A stretch of 64,000 nt of DNA from JACVRN01 sp963715565 (GCA_963715565.1 OY970256.1:3038001-3102000); one strand, 5' to 3'. Shown: positions 17,452-26,265, counted from the stretch's first letter. The notes: generated by a model from the sequence alone, not told the origin. Program-made: numbers and translations.

Positions 17452-17563
17452 GTCACACACTCCCTTTGCATAGGACTCAAACTTAGAGACAAGTTTGCGG
17501 CGCGTCCCGCGCGCGTGTGGCACTTCTTTAACTGTCACATGGAAAGGGAGACGAGAAGAACAA

Positions 17564-17753
17564 AAGCCCCGTAAGGGGCGTCATATCAGTAGCCCACGGC
17601 GTCAGCCGTGGGAATAAGCATCGAATAAATAATTAAGCCCCGTAGGGGCGGCATCAATCTATGCCGCCCCTACGGGGCTTAACAATAATGGTGACACCGT
17701 AACCCCGGCACTAACGTGCCGGGCTACTGACATGTCGCCCCTTTCAGGGGCTC
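17564..17753. repeat. Cluster of four palindromic GC-rich repeats
   Basis: Between two minus-strand genes lie successive short hairpins: gccccgtaaggggc, cccacggcgtcagccgtggg, a large gccccgtaggggcggcat / atgccgcccctacggggc stem (17637-17679), ccccggcactaacgtgccggg, and gcccctttcaggggc. Mixed clusters of this type look like REP-like mobile palindromes. No gene is present in 17452-17777. Confidence 0.85.
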
Positions 17754-17777
17754 ACTGCAAATTTCACACGCGCTTTG

Positions 17778-19052
17778 TCAGCCGCAGGGCGCGTCGGTGT
17801 TGCGCGCGTAGGGGAGATTGTAGACCTCCTGAAATCTGGTGGAGAGTTTCTGGTAATGGTGAATGGTGGCACAGACGGGCGGATCAACCTTTATGACGTT
17901 CATGCCTTTGAGCCGGTAGTCATTGAACTTGTTGTCGTTCAGGACGTCGCGAATCCAGACGGCCTCGACCCGTCCGGGAAATTTTTCCATGATGTGCCTG
18001 TAGACTTCCGGGTCCACTTCGCCCGAGTCGCCGACGAGGATAAATCTGCGCTGCGGGAATCTGTCCATCAGGCTGCTAATCTCTTTGACCTTGTGGTTAA
18101 AGGTATTGCCGAGGGAACCGACGATGCTCTCTATCAGAATTTCGCGCGTGTCTTCCGAGAGGAAATTTTTCGGATGATAGGTCATGTGGAAAGAACCCGC
18201 TGGGAATCCTCCCGCGCCGTCAACCAGAAATTCCTGTAGCGCCCTGTACAACTGCCACGGCCCGCCCGAGACGTAATGATAAGAGGCGTCCGGCCATTCG
18301 CTTCGATACTTTTCGGCCATGCCGTCGGCGGCTTTGAAATCTTCGCAGAGCGTGTTTCTCAAAACCTGATCCTTATCGCCGGGGACGAGCGTTACCCTGA
18401 TGGTGTCGTCAATATCCGTAACGACCGAGAGACCTTCGGGTTCTATGAGCCTGACTCGCCCGCGACCCGTGTGGCCGTCGGAGACGACAGTGAAGGCGAG
18501 CCAGCCAGTGTTGCCCTGCGCTTCGAGCATCCGGCGCGCCTGCTCATCGGAGAGTTTTATCTCGCTTTCAATAAGGCCGTTGAAATCGCTCGCGGGAAAG
18601 CTATGGCGCTCATTGGTGGAATCAAACTGGATGGTGACGGTCAGCCCCGAACGGCTATCGTCTGTAAAATCCCGCGAGCGCGCGACGAGGTTGCTCAAAT
18701 CAGGATTGGTGCAGTCGATTCTCCTCGCCACTACGCTGGCGATGACGTGGTCCGGCAACTGTCGTTTCTGATGCACGCGCCCGCGCAAAGGGATTGTCCA
18801 CTCGCCGTTTTCCGGGTAGCCGTAGGTAGGATAAATGGTGGCCTCGACTTCTCCTTCGTGCGTGAGACGATTGACGCCTTCCGCGATGCGCGACGGGTCT
18901 ATGTGAAAGATGTTGTTGATTCTGTCGAAGAGTCCTTTGGACGACGCATCCTTGCTCGTCACGCTGTCGGTCACGTCGGACGGGGCAACTCGTTGCGGGT
19001 CTTTGAGAGCCTTGGCGGCCTCGGAAATTCCTGAGAATATTTTGACGGTCAT
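17778..19052 (-). CDS. App1-like phosphatidate phosphatase (DUF2183)
   Basis: A 424-residue protein with the App1 catalytic domain in its C-terminal half. The HAD-like nucleophile motif D-x-D-x-T is V-V-T-D-I-D-D-T-I, followed by Y-H-Y-V-S-G-G-P-W-Q-L-Y (conserved S-x-G-P-W) and F-I-L-V-G-D-S-G-E-V-D-P-E-V-Y. In yeast App1 dephosphorylates phosphatidic acid. The N-terminal 150 residues are less conserved. There is a good AAGGAG before the ATG at 19052. No obvious operon partner, although the unknown gene at 19167-19940 lies 114 bp upstream on the same strand. Confidence 0.87.
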   Translation of the reverse strand: MTVKIFSGISEAAKALKDPQRVAPSDVTDSVTSKDASSKGLFDRINNIFHIDPSRIAEGVNRLTHEGEVEATIYPTYGYPENGEWTIPLRGRVHQKRQLPDHVIASVVARRIDCTNPDLSNLVARSRDFTDDSRSGLTVTIQFDSTNERHSFPASDFNGLIESEIKLSDEQARRMLEAQGNTGWLAFTVVSDGHTGRGRVRLIEPEGLSVVTDIDDTIRVTLVPGDKDQVLRNTLCEDFKAADGMAEKYRSEWPDASYHYVSGGPWQLYRALQEFLVDGAGGFPAGSFHMTYHPKNFLSEDTREILIESIVGSLGNTFNHKVKEISSLMDRFPQRRFILVGDSGEVDPEVYRHIMEKFPGRVEAVWIRDVLNDNKFNDYRLKGMNVIKVDPPVCATIHHYQKLSTRFQEVYNLPYARNTDAPCG

Positions 19053-19166
19053 GTGTGTTGTCTCCTTGCTTGAGGTCTAAGGGGACACGCGCGCATCACG
19101 CCTTAAACGGGACGCGCGTGGTCTGAATCGCATCGTTAGAAGCCGTAAGAGCAGCCGCCTTTTCGG

Positions 19167-19940
19167 CTAGTCTCCGAATCCGGCTTCGCTTTCTTCCGGT
19201 GTGGGGTCGAACATCTCGTCCGCCATAAGCTCGCCTTCCTCGAAGTAAAGCTCCGTGTTGGCTGTAATCTTCAGTTCCAGGAACTGGTGCGCGCCTGTGA
19301 CGTGCCCTTGTCCCGCAACTTTTTCCGTCTCCCTGATTCTGGCGGCGGCTGTATTCTCGCGGTCCAGAATCGTGACGCGCACGCCGCGGTTCAGCTCCAC
19401 GTCCGTGAAAGCCCTGTTAACACGCACACGCAGGATTTGATCGAAATCCGGCGGCGCGGCAATCACGTGGGCGAGGTAAAGCTCTGTCCCTTTGCCGAAA
19501 AGAATGTAAGTCAAATTCTCGGGCTTGTGAGAATCGCGTTCCAGCTTTTCAGCATAGATGATGCGCTTGATGTTGACGTCGACATTGACGAGCCCGTCTA
19601 TCTCTTCGCCTCCGCGCTCAAGGTGGCCGCGCAGGATAGTTCCCTTAAAAGAGCTGCGCTCGGGCGGTCTGGGCGTAAACAGGCTGGTGAGCTTGAAAGA
19701 CTCTTGCGGACTGAGCGTGTACATCTTAATCTCTGGATTGCTACGGCGGTCGTTAGTGTAGAGGCTCTGGAGGCTCTTGCCTCCGCTGGTGAGCGTCGCT
19801 TCGAGGATGACCTGAAAATTGTGCGGGGACATGAACATGGGAAGATGCGAGAGATAGACGCTCTTCTCTCCGACAACCATCATGTTATGCGCAGGTTCTT
19901 CCTGCTGTTCCTCGTGGCCGTGGTCATGCATGCCGTTCAT
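19167..19940 (-). CDS. Conserved-looking hypothetical protein, His-rich N terminus
   Basis: A 257-residue protein I do not recognise. It begins M-N-G-M-H-D-H-G-H-E-E and has several further His near the start (S-H-L-P-M-F-M-S-P-H-N-F), then alternating beta-strand-like stretches (F-Q-V-I-L-E-A-T-L; V-N-V-D-V-N-I-K-R-I-I-Y-A; L-T-Y-I-L-F-G-K-G-T-E-L-Y). No signal peptide is evident. It has a strong AAGGAAGG site before the ATG. The His cluster could bind metal, but this is only suggested by composition. Confidence 0.7.
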   Translation of the reverse strand: MNGMHDHGHEEQQEEPAHNMMVVGEKSVYLSHLPMFMSPHNFQVILEATLTSGGKSLQSLYTNDRRSNPEIKMYTLSPQESFKLTSLFTPRPPERSSFKGTILRGHLERGGEEIDGLVNVDVNIKRIIYAEKLERDSHKPENLTYILFGKGTELYLAHVIAAPPDFDQILRVRVNRAFTDVELNRGVRVTILDRENTAAARIRETEKVAGQGHVTGAHQFLELKITANTELYFEEGELMADEMFDPTPEESEAGFGD

Positions 19941-20331
19941 GGTAGGGTTCCTTCCTTAACTTTTGAGTTATCAAGAGGTATTTGACGGGAGGCTTCGGAC
20001 TACTGCGGCGAGCCTTCCTTTCGTGAGTAATCATCCAGAAGCGGGGCTCGATTGCGCGGGAGCAAAGTCCCGCGAGTTAACAAAACGAAGCGAGGAAGCG
20101 AGGACGCGCGGTTGCCTTGAAGTACGGTCAGAGAGTAGACACCCGGAGGCACGGATTGTCAATAGCCCGGCTTTTGGGATTGGGTCAATTTCAAATCCTA
20201 CGATGACCAGTCTCCGACCGAGCCATTTGAAGATCATTGTCCGCCCTCCTGCGCTCTAAATATTTATGCAGTTTCGGGGCAGAACATTTCATTGGGTCGC
20301 CCGCACATCAGGGAAGCCGCGAGTTGTTTGC
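19941..20331. other. Gene-poor gap
   Basis: About 390 bp upstream of the hypothetical gene and downstream of the GntR gene. Short frames exist on both strands but none has a convincing start, ribosome-binding site or family motif. It must hold the promoter of the gene at 19940. I see no clear hairpin or repeat. Confidence 0.4.
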
Positions 20332-21264
20332 TCAAACCGGCCCGCTATTCGGCCTTTGCTGTTGGATGTACTCTTGCAGCTCCGCGAGCGACGAATCTGC
20401 GATGATGCGAAAGACGCGCGGGCTGCAACCCGCTGGAAGATGCTTCAGCGTGAGCGCGTCCGTGATGACAAAAGTGCTTGAGCGCAAGCCCTTGTCCCAA
20501 CCATCAGCGCGCGCGTCGCGAAAATCCAGCGCCTGCGGATCAAGACCTGCGGCGACGAGAATGACGCGCGACCAGTGTAAAAATTCGGACCAGCGCGAGA
20601 CGATGGAGATGAGCGCATCCTCCGGAGGGCGCTCTCCCTGAAGCGATTCGGGCACGGAGCGCGAATGCAAGAGCAAGACGGTCTTGCCCGGCGGGGCTAG
20701 GCCTGCGACACGCTCGGCCTGACCGTAGAGCGCAACCACAGCCGCTCCCATCAAAAGCTGGTTCGCCTGATTGCCGCCAGCCTCTTCCGGGCTTGCGCCC
20801 GAGACTCTCCAACCGGTCGCCTCTTCTATCTCCGCGACGAGGATGCGGCGCAACTCTTCGTCAGACTCTATGACCAGAAAATGGTCTGGCGGCTGAAGCT
20901 CAAGCCAGTGGCGCACGCGCGCTCGTATCTCGCCCAGAGTGAAGCCGCGCTCGCGCGCCAGATTCAAAAAGGTAGCTATCAGGCGGTCCAGGTCAAGTCC
21001 GGGCGCAAGCGCCGCATCCTCCGACGGATGCGCGCGCACGTAGATGCCGCTGCCTTTGCGAAACTCCACCCAGCCGCGCTCGGCCAGCTCGCGATAGGCG
21101 GCGCTCACCGTGTTCGAGTGAATGCGAAAGCGCCGCGCCAGCTCGCGCGTGCTCGGCAGTCGTTGCCCCGGCCCCAAATCCCCGCTCACGACCCCCAGCA
21201 CCACCTGCGTTACCAACTGCTCGCGCAAAGGCACTTCACTATTTTTTGAAAGCCACAAACGCAT
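20332..21264 (-). CDS. GntR-family transcriptional regulator
   Basis: A 310-residue regulator. The first 75 residues are a winged HTH of the GntR family: P-L-R-E-Q-L-V-T-Q-V, G-Q-R-L-P-S-T-R-E-L-A-R-R-F-R-I-H-S-N-T-V-S-A-A-Y at the recognition helix, then G-S-G-I-Y-V for the wing. The remaining ~230 residues are not a full aminotransferase domain and do not clearly match UTRA, so the effector domain is unassigned. It includes strands like T-V-L-L-L-H-S-R-S-V and R-V-I-L-V-A-A-G-L that suggest a Rossmann-like sensor. Target genes unknown; an esterase gene follows across a repeat hairpin. Confidence 0.85.
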   Translation of the reverse strand: MRLWLSKNSEVPLREQLVTQVVLGVVSGDLGPGQRLPSTRELARRFRIHSNTVSAAYRELAERGWVEFRKGSGIYVRAHPSEDAALAPGLDLDRLIATFLNLARERGFTLGEIRARVRHWLELQPPDHFLVIESDEELRRILVAEIEEATGWRVSGASPEEAGGNQANQLLMGAAVVALYGQAERVAGLAPPGKTVLLLHSRSVPESLQGERPPEDALISIVSRWSEFLHWSRVILVAAGLDPQALDFRDARADGWDKGLRSSTFVITDALTLKHLPAGCSPRVFRIIADSSLAELQEYIQQQRPNSGPV

Positions 21265-21271
21265 AAGAAAA

Positions 21272-21359
21272 AGGGATGAGGGATGAGGGATGAGGGATGA
21301 AGTAAAGAAAGAGCGTTCTTGCTTTTAATTTCATCCCTCATCCCTCATCCCTCATCCCT
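21272..21359. repeat. Perfect 29-bp inverted repeat of gggatga heptamers
   Basis: Arms 21272-21300 and 21331-21359 are exact complements, each with four gggatga units, and have a 30-base loop. The right arm overlaps the stop region of the esterase gene (stop at 21352). Lies between two minus-strand genes. Confidence 0.92.
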
Positions 21360-22368
21360 GCTTTTCTGTCACTGCTTTTGAGATTTGTTCGAGCGAGCGG
21401 TCGTAGCGGTAGCCGATTTGGAAGTGGCCGTCGTCGAACTCTTCGTGGACGAAGGGGATGTTGTGGTGCTTGAGATGCGCGGCCAGAACGCGTGCGCCTA
21501 TGTCGAGCGCAAACTCGTCGCGCGTGCCTGCGTCCAGATAAAGCAGCTTCAGGCTGCGTAAAGTTGGCGCGTAACGCTCGACCATGCGGACGGGGTCGTG
21601 CTCAAGCCAGCGCGCCCAGATTTCGGGAATCAGCTCGCCCGTCTCTGAATCAAAAGGCAGGCGTAAGCCGAGCGGCTCCGAAGGGTCTGGCGAATAACAG
21701 GCGCTCATGGCAAGCACGTTCAGGAGCGCGATGTCTTCTTTGCCCTTCTTCTCTTCGCCCCAGAATTTTTTCAGAAAAGCTTCGGGGCTTTTTCGCCCCA
21801 CCTCGCGCACGTATTTGACGAAGTCCGGCGGGTAGCAATACTCGAAATAGCAATCGCCGCTGTGCGAAGCGACTAAGCCGAACGTGTCCGCGTGTCGCAT
21901 CCCGTGCACGAGCGCGCCGTAGCCGCCTGAAGATTTTCCCATCACAGCGCGCGCGTCTCTTTCCGCAAGCGTGCGAAACTTACCATCCACAAAAGGAACT
22001 ATCTCTTTGACCAGATAATCTTCGTAACGCCCGACGGCTGGCGAGTTGATGTACTGCGAGCCGCCCAGAAGTGTAAAGCAATCGGGCATCACGACTATCA
22101 TCTCGCGGATTTTTCCTTGCGCCGTCAGACGGTCCATACGCTCCATGATGCCGGGCGCAAACGGCATCGAATAGGTGATCATAGCCCCGCGCCCTGTAAA
22201 TCCCGTCAGGCAATAGACGACGGGAAAGCGAGCGTCATTGTCATCATCGTAGCCCGGCGGAAGATAAACATAGAGGTCGCGCACGGACGGATCACCCAAG
22301 GGGTTATCACGCAGCACTATGCTTTCATGACGCTCGATGACAATACGTCCGGCTTTGTTCATGTGCAT
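21352..22368 (-). CDS. Alpha/beta hydrolase, esterase D / enterochelin-esterase-like
   Basis: About 338 residues of the esterase family that includes Fes and antigen 85. Motifs: L-Y-V-Y-L-P-P-G-Y near residue 35, F-P-V-V-Y-C-L-T-G (oxyanion region), nucleophile in V-M-G-K-S-S-G-G-Y-G-A (GxSxG), and a late His in D-G-H-F-Q-I-G. No signal peptide, so it acts in the cytoplasm. The substrate is not clear. The longest frame begins with TTG at 22374; ATGs at 22368 and 22362 are equally possible and no strong ribosome-binding site decides. Confidence 0.85.
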   Translation of the reverse strand: MHMNKAGRIVIERHESIVLRDNPLGDPSVRDLYVYLPPGYDDDNDARFPVVYCLTGFTGRGAMITYSMPFAPGIMERMDRLTAQGKIREMIVVMPDCFTLLGGSQYINSPAVGRYEDYLVKEIVPFVDGKFRTLAERDARAVMGKSSGGYGALVHGMRHADTFGLVASHSGDCYFEYCYPPDFVKYVREVGRKSPEAFLKKFWGEEKKGKEDIALLNVLAMSACYSPDPSEPLGLRLPFDSETGELIPEIWARWLEHDPVRMVERYAPTLRSLKLLYLDAGTRDEFALDIGARVLAAHLKHHNIPFVHEEFDDGHFQIGYRYDRSLEQISKAVTEKQG

Positions 22369-22409
22369 ATTCAAGAAGGTGTCGATACTCTCCGAAGATA
22401 AATGCGATG

Positions 22410-22451
22410 AGAGGCCGCCTCTCGCTTTGATAGAGAGAAGAGGCGGCCTCT
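22410..22451 (-). terminator. 13-bp perfect hairpin after the Gly-rich gene
   Basis: agaggccgcctct (22410-22422) and agaggcggcctct (22439-22451) form a perfect stem with a 16-base loop, located between the end of the Gly/Arg-rich gene and the start of the esterase. No clear U-tract follows, so termination by this hairpin alone is uncertain. Confidence 0.5.
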
Positions 22452-22595
22452 GTTGAGTTTGTTGACGAGTTTTCGTTGAGCCTTCAGCGACGCTTGCTGC
22501 CGGTCAGAGAGCCCAGGACCTTTGTGATTTTAGCGGCCCCCCGTCCAACTGCCTCCGCGACGCTGACGGCCAGTCCCTTACCGGCGTTGCGCTTT

Positions 22596-23876
22596 TTACC
22601 GGCCCCTACTTTTAGAGCCGCCTTTCTTCGCACCACCTCGTCCACCGCCACGCGCGCCGCCACCGCCGCCGCGTGTCGCACCACCACCGCGTCCGCCAGC
22701 ACCGCCGCGTGCTCCGCCGCCACCGCGACCACCGCCGCCCGCTTTGCCAGCGGCCTTACCGGGTCCGCGTTTGCCTGCGCCACCACGACCGCCGCCACCC
22801 TTGGCCGCGCCGCCTTTGGAAGCACCACCGCGACCGCCGCCGCCTTTAGCAGCACCGCCGCCCTTCTTGGCAGCGCCGCGTCCGCCGCCAGCGCCACCGC
22901 CACGCGTTGCGCCTGTGCCGCGTGTTGCTCCACCGCGACCACCAGCGCCGCCACCGCCGCGTGTTGCACCGCCGCGTCCGCCAGCACCGCCGCGACCGCC
23001 ACGTGTTTCGTTACCGGAAGTGGCGCGACCGCCGCCGCCTGCTCCGCGCGAGCCGCCCTTGCCTGCTCCGCCGCGTGTAGAGCCCTTCGTGCCGGACTTG
23101 GAGGCAGTGCCTTTTTTGGCCCCGCTCTTTTTAGTTCCACCGCCTGTGCTGCCGCGTCCGCCGCCAGCATTGCCGCCGGTCTTCGACGCCCCCTTACCAG
23201 CACTGGCCCGACCGGATGAGCTCATCCCGCCGCGTGCTGCGCCGCCACGTGTGCCGCCGCCCGCGCCTGCGCCGCCACTCTTGGCAGCTCCGCCTTTGGA
23301 AGCACCACCGCCGCCGCCTTTAGCGCTGCTTGAGCTGCCCTTGCCTGCTCCGCCGCGACCACCGCCACGGGCTGAGCTGCCTTCGCTCGGGCGCTCGCCT
23401 ATGCTTGAGCCTTTGGAGCTGCTTGGGCCGCCGCTCTTAGCAGACATCTCGCCAATGCCGGAGCTATCGGTCGGGAAGGCTTTCTTGTTTGCGCCGCCAC
23501 CGCCGCCACGGCCACCGCGAGTATCGCTTGTACTCGATTCCTCCCCGCTGCCTTCGGTCGTGCGCTCGCCAATGCCTGAGCTCTTGCCGGTGCGTTTGCT
23601 GCCGCCGCGTTCACTGCCTTCACCGCCGCTTGCTTCGCCACCACCGCCTTCGCTGCTGCCCGTGCCTGCGGCTATGCTGGTCGCGCGCCCTATGGCCTGA
23701 CCGCCGCGACTCTCTTCACCGCCACCGCCCTCGCTCGTCCGCTCGCCGATGCCGGAGCTATCGCCCGGGCCGCCGCCGCCGCCCTCATCGCCTTCGCTGC
23801 CCGCTATATCGTCGCGCAGATCGGAGCCACTCGTGTCCCGATCATCTCGATTGGTACCATCACCTTGTTCCAGCAT
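22596..23876 (-). CDS. Low-complexity Gly/Arg/Lys/Ser-rich protein with SSGIGER repeats
   Basis: A 426-residue protein of extreme composition. The first ~30 residues are acidic (M-L-E-Q-G-D-G-T-N-R-D-D-R-D). Next come four spaced copies of an S-S-G-I-G-E-R-T-S-E-G type motif (variants G-I-G-E-R-T-T, G-I-G-E-M-S-A, S-I-G-E-R-P-S). The rest is Gly-rich with RGG, KGG and TRGG steps, like an RGG box or a histone-H1-like tail. Expected to be disordered, basic and nucleic-acid binding. I start at 23876, where AAAGGAG lies nine bases upstream; an upstream extension to 23978 lacks such a site. The opposite-strand Pro-rich and the other-frame Ala-rich readings are shadows, but see the possible frameshift at 22603-22606. 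Confidence 0.7.
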   Translation of the reverse strand: MLEQGDGTNRDDRDTSGSDLRDDIAGSEGDEGGGGGPGDSSGIGERTSEGGGGEESRGGQAIGRATSIAAGTGSSEGGGGEASGGEGSERGGSKRTGKSSGIGERTTEGSGEESSTSDTRGGRGGGGGANKKAFPTDSSGIGEMSAKSGGPSSSKGSSIGERPSEGSSARGGGRGGAGKGSSSSAKGGGGGASKGGAAKSGGAGAGGGTRGGAARGGMSSSGRASAGKGASKTGGNAGGGRGSTGGGTKKSGAKKGTASKSGTKGSTRGGAGKGGSRGAGGGGRATSGNETRGGRGGAGGRGGATRGGGGAGGRGGATRGTGATRGGGAGGGRGAAKKGGGAAKGGGGRGGASKGGAAKGGGGRGGAGKRGPGKAAGKAGGGGRGGGGARGGAGGRGGGATRGGGGGARGGGRGGAKKGGSKSRGR

Positions 23877-24102
23877 CTTGTCTACTCCTTTTCTAAAGAG
23901 GTAAAGACTCCGTGTTAGAGGTTGAAGGTTGAACTGACGTGCAAAAATAATCGCGTTATTGGCTGCGGAGAATATCACAATTTACGCGCACGTAAAGTGA
24001 TTCTTTCCGCTCCGGACGAAAAAAATTTTATGCGCCTGCGCTCGTCTCGGTTGCGCACCTCGCACCCGCTCCTTTATAACTGTCTCTACTCGGAAGATTG
24101 CT

Positions 24103-24648
24103 ATGGATGCTCTCTCGTCAGCCTTAGCCGTTCTCACGGCCATGATCACGCCCGCCGTGCTCATCTCGGCCTGCGGAACCATGATTCTCTCGACCTCCAC
24201 GCGGCTGGGCCGCGTCGTGGACCGCGTGCGCTCTCTCTCGGATCGGCTCGAAGAGTTGGCGAACAACAAGGAGGAAGTGGCGCTCAAGGACGAGCGGCGC
24301 GCGGTCATTTTCGAGCAGTTGGACAAGCTCACGAGCCGTGCGCGTCTTCTGCAACGCTGCATGGTCACTTTCTACGGAGCGCTCGGCGTCTTTGTCGCCA
24401 CGAGCGTTTCCATAGGCATCGTCGCCGTCTCCGGCGCGCGTTATAACTGGATTCCCATCGTCACGGGCCTGATAGGCGCGTGCTTTCTCTTTTACGGGAG
24501 CATCCTGCTGATTTTCGAGGCGCGGCTGGCCCTGACGACCATTCACATCGAAATGGATTTTATTTGGAAATTTAGTAAGCGCCTTGTGCCGCCCGAGCTG
24601 GCCGCACGATACAAACCGCACTTCATACATTTTAGACGCCATGACTGA
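24103..24648 (+). CDS. DUF2721 family membrane protein
   Basis: A 181-residue protein with a hydrophobic N-terminal segment (I-T-P-A-V-L-I-S-A-C-G-T-M-I-L), a charged helical stretch (residues 40-85), and two further membrane helices (near 90-112 and 120-140). The pattern T-P-A-x-L-I-S-A-x-G-x-M/L-x-L-S-x-x-x-R-L is that of DUF2721. Function unknown. Its last 8 bp overlap the radical SAM gene, so the two are translationally coupled. Confidence 0.82.
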   Translation: MDALSSALAVLTAMITPAVLISACGTMILSTSTRLGRVVDRVRSLSDRLEELANNKEEVALKDERRAVIFEQLDKLTSRARLLQRCMVTFYGALGVFVATSVSIGIVAVSGARYNWIPIVTGLIGACFLFYGSILLIFEARLALTTIHIEMDFIWKFSKRLVPPELAARYKPHFIHFRRHD

Positions 24649-25660
24649 CGAACCCGGCTATAGACGCTTGCTCATGACAGGCGAGTTGGAGACGCGCGTG
24701 CTTGCACTCGAAGCGCTGCTCGAAGCCTGCACAATCTGCCCGCGCGACTGTCTCAACAATCGTCTGCGGGACGAAATCGCGGCCTGCTATTCGGGGCGTC
24801 TCCCGATTGTTTCGACTTACACCGCGCACTTCGGAGAAGAACCCGCGCTCGTCGGCACACACGGCGCGGGCAACATCTTTTTCGGAAATTGCAATTTAAG
24901 ATGTGTCTATTGCCAGAACTACCAGATTTCGCAGACGCACAAGGAGCAAAGGCGCAACGAGGTCACGCACGAGCGTCTGGCCGAGATGATGCTCGAACTG
25001 CAATCAAAGGGTTGCCACAACATCAACTTCGTCTCGCCCACCCATTTCGTTCCGCAGATGGCCCGCTCGATTCTGCTGGCCGCACGACAGGGTCTCAATC
25101 TACCCATCGTCTACAACACTAACGCCTATGATTCAGTCGAAGTGCTGAAACTTCTGGACGGCATCGTTGACGTTTACCTCCCCGACTTAAAATACTCCGA
25201 GAGCGAGGCGGGCTATCTCTACTCCAAGGTCAGGGACTACGCCCTCCATTCGCGCCGCGCTTTGACAGAGATGTATCGCCAGACGGGCGATGCGTTAGTC
25301 TTCGGCGCAGACGGTCTCTTAAAACGCGGCCTCGTCGTGCGCCTGCTCGTCCTGCCCAACGACCTGGCGGGCGTGCGCGAATCCCTCCAATGGATTCGAG
25401 ACGCTTTGAGCCCGCGCGTCGCCGTCTCCATGATGGCCCAGTATTACGCCACGCACGCGGCGGCTACGAATGCGCGCTACATGCTGCTCTCGCGCCGCAT
25501 CACGGAATCGGAATGGCTGCGCGCACTTTCTGCTCTGGATGAACTAGGAATGGAGGAAGGCTGGATGCAGGAGTACGACGGCGCGGCCCACTACTACCGC
25601 CCAGACTTCACGGACCAGGAGGAGCCCTTCAAGGACGTGCGTGATTTCCGAAGAAATTGA
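24641..25660 (+). CDS. Radical SAM protein, PflA-like
   Basis: A 339-residue radical SAM enzyme. The 4Fe-4S motif is C-N-L-R-C-V-Y-C-Q-N near residue 90, a CxxxCxxC variant spacing written C-x3-C-x2-C. It is preceded by a Cys-rich N-terminal part (C-T-I-C-P-R-D-C) and followed by G-C-H-N-I-N-F-V-S-P-T-H and L-P-D-L-K-Y-S. This is the COG1313-type PflA-like group rather than a true formate-lyase activase. It is likely to use SAM to make a radical on an unknown protein or small substrate. The start at 24641 avoids an upstream frame that only runs through the DUF2721 gene. Confidence 0.87.
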   Translation: MTDEPGYRRLLMTGELETRVLALEALLEACTICPRDCLNNRLRDEIAACYSGRLPIVSTYTAHFGEEPALVGTHGAGNIFFGNCNLRCVYCQNYQISQTHKEQRRNEVTHERLAEMMLELQSKGCHNINFVSPTHFVPQMARSILLAARQGLNLPIVYNTNAYDSVEVLKLLDGIVDVYLPDLKYSESEAGYLYSKVRDYALHSRRALTEMYRQTGDALVFGADGLLKRGLVVRLLVLPNDLAGVRESLQWIRDALSPRVAVSMMAQYYATHAAATNARYMLLSRRITESEWLRALSALDELGMEEGWMQEYDGAAHYYRPDFTDQEEPFKDVRDFRRN

Positions 25661-25738
25661 TTCATTGATTCATCGGTTCATTGATTCAATTTAATCATTT
25701 CTTCATTGAATCAATGAACCGATGAACCGATGAATCAA
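25657..25738. repeat. Intergenic hairpin of ttgattcat-type repeats
   Basis: 33-base arms (25657-25689 and 25706-25738) are complementary apart from two or three positions. Units are attgattc, atcggttc and their complements. It separates convergent genes (radical SAM and dihydrofolate reductase). The same units recur inside the hairpin at 61198-61320. Confidence 0.85.
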
Positions 25739-25742
25739 TCCC

Positions 25743-26219
25743 TTACGCTCTTTCGTAAAAAGTCACACGCAGATTTTCATCAAGCTCGTGTGAATCGTAA
25801 GCCTTGAAGCCCGCCAGAAAATCTTCCGGCATAAAGGTGTCCGCGTCTTCTACGACGAGCGGCACTTCGGTCACAATCCAACGCTCTATCTCGCCCGCGA
25901 AAGCGCGGAAAACCTGCGCGCCGCCGATGATGAAAATCTCGCACGCCAGATAGGGCCGCAGAGAAAGCACTTCCTCTTTGTCGCGCAACGTGACGACGCC
26001 CGCTTGCGGCTCTACCACACGCTGGCGGCTCAGGACGAGGTTCAGACGGTTGGGCAAAGGCCGCTTCAAAGATTCCCACGTCCTGTAACCCATGACGCAG
26101 GCGTGCCCCGTTGTCTGCTGCTTAAAATGCTTCATGTCCGCAGAGTAATGCCAAGGCAAGCCGCCCTTGCGCCCGATAGCTCCCCTTTTATCCACAGCAA
26201 CGATGCCGACGATTGCCAT
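25743..26219 (-). CDS. folA: Dihydrofolate reductase
   Basis: A 158-residue reductase that regenerates tetrahydrofolate from the dihydrofolate made by thymidylate synthase. Motifs: I-V-A-V-D-K-R-G-A-I-G-R-K-G-G-L-P-W (substrate and NADPH loop), M-K-H-F-K-Q-Q-T, V-M-G-Y-R-T-W-E-S-L (cofactor), and I-I-G-G-A-Q-V-F near residue 110. It lies 46 bp after the 3' end of the interrupted thyA, the usual thyA-folA order. The promoter may have been thyA's, so the insertion could reduce its expression unless a promoter in the element or the thyA remnant drives it. Confidence 0.92.
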   Translation of the reverse strand: MAIVGIVAVDKRGAIGRKGGLPWHYSADMKHFKQQTTGHACVMGYRTWESLKRPLPNRLNLVLSRQRVVEPQAGVVTLRDKEEVLSLRPYLACEIFIIGGAQVFRAFAGEIERWIVTEVPLVVEDADTFMPEDFLAGFKAYDSHELDENLRVTFYERA

Positions 26220-26265
26220 TCTCTTTTTCCAGCCTGCTTCTTTCTCTCTAAACCAACCTCAAACG

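Noticed and set aside
22484..23203. Independent alanine-rich protein on the minus strand
   Set aside because: Most of it overlaps the Gly-rich gene in another frame. Only its last ~40 residues look protein-like, and these are better explained as the shifted end of the Gly-rich protein.
22744..23700. Proline-rich protein on the plus strand
   Set aside because: It is the complement shadow of the Gly-rich gene, has no good start, and such frames arise automatically opposite Gly/Arg codons.
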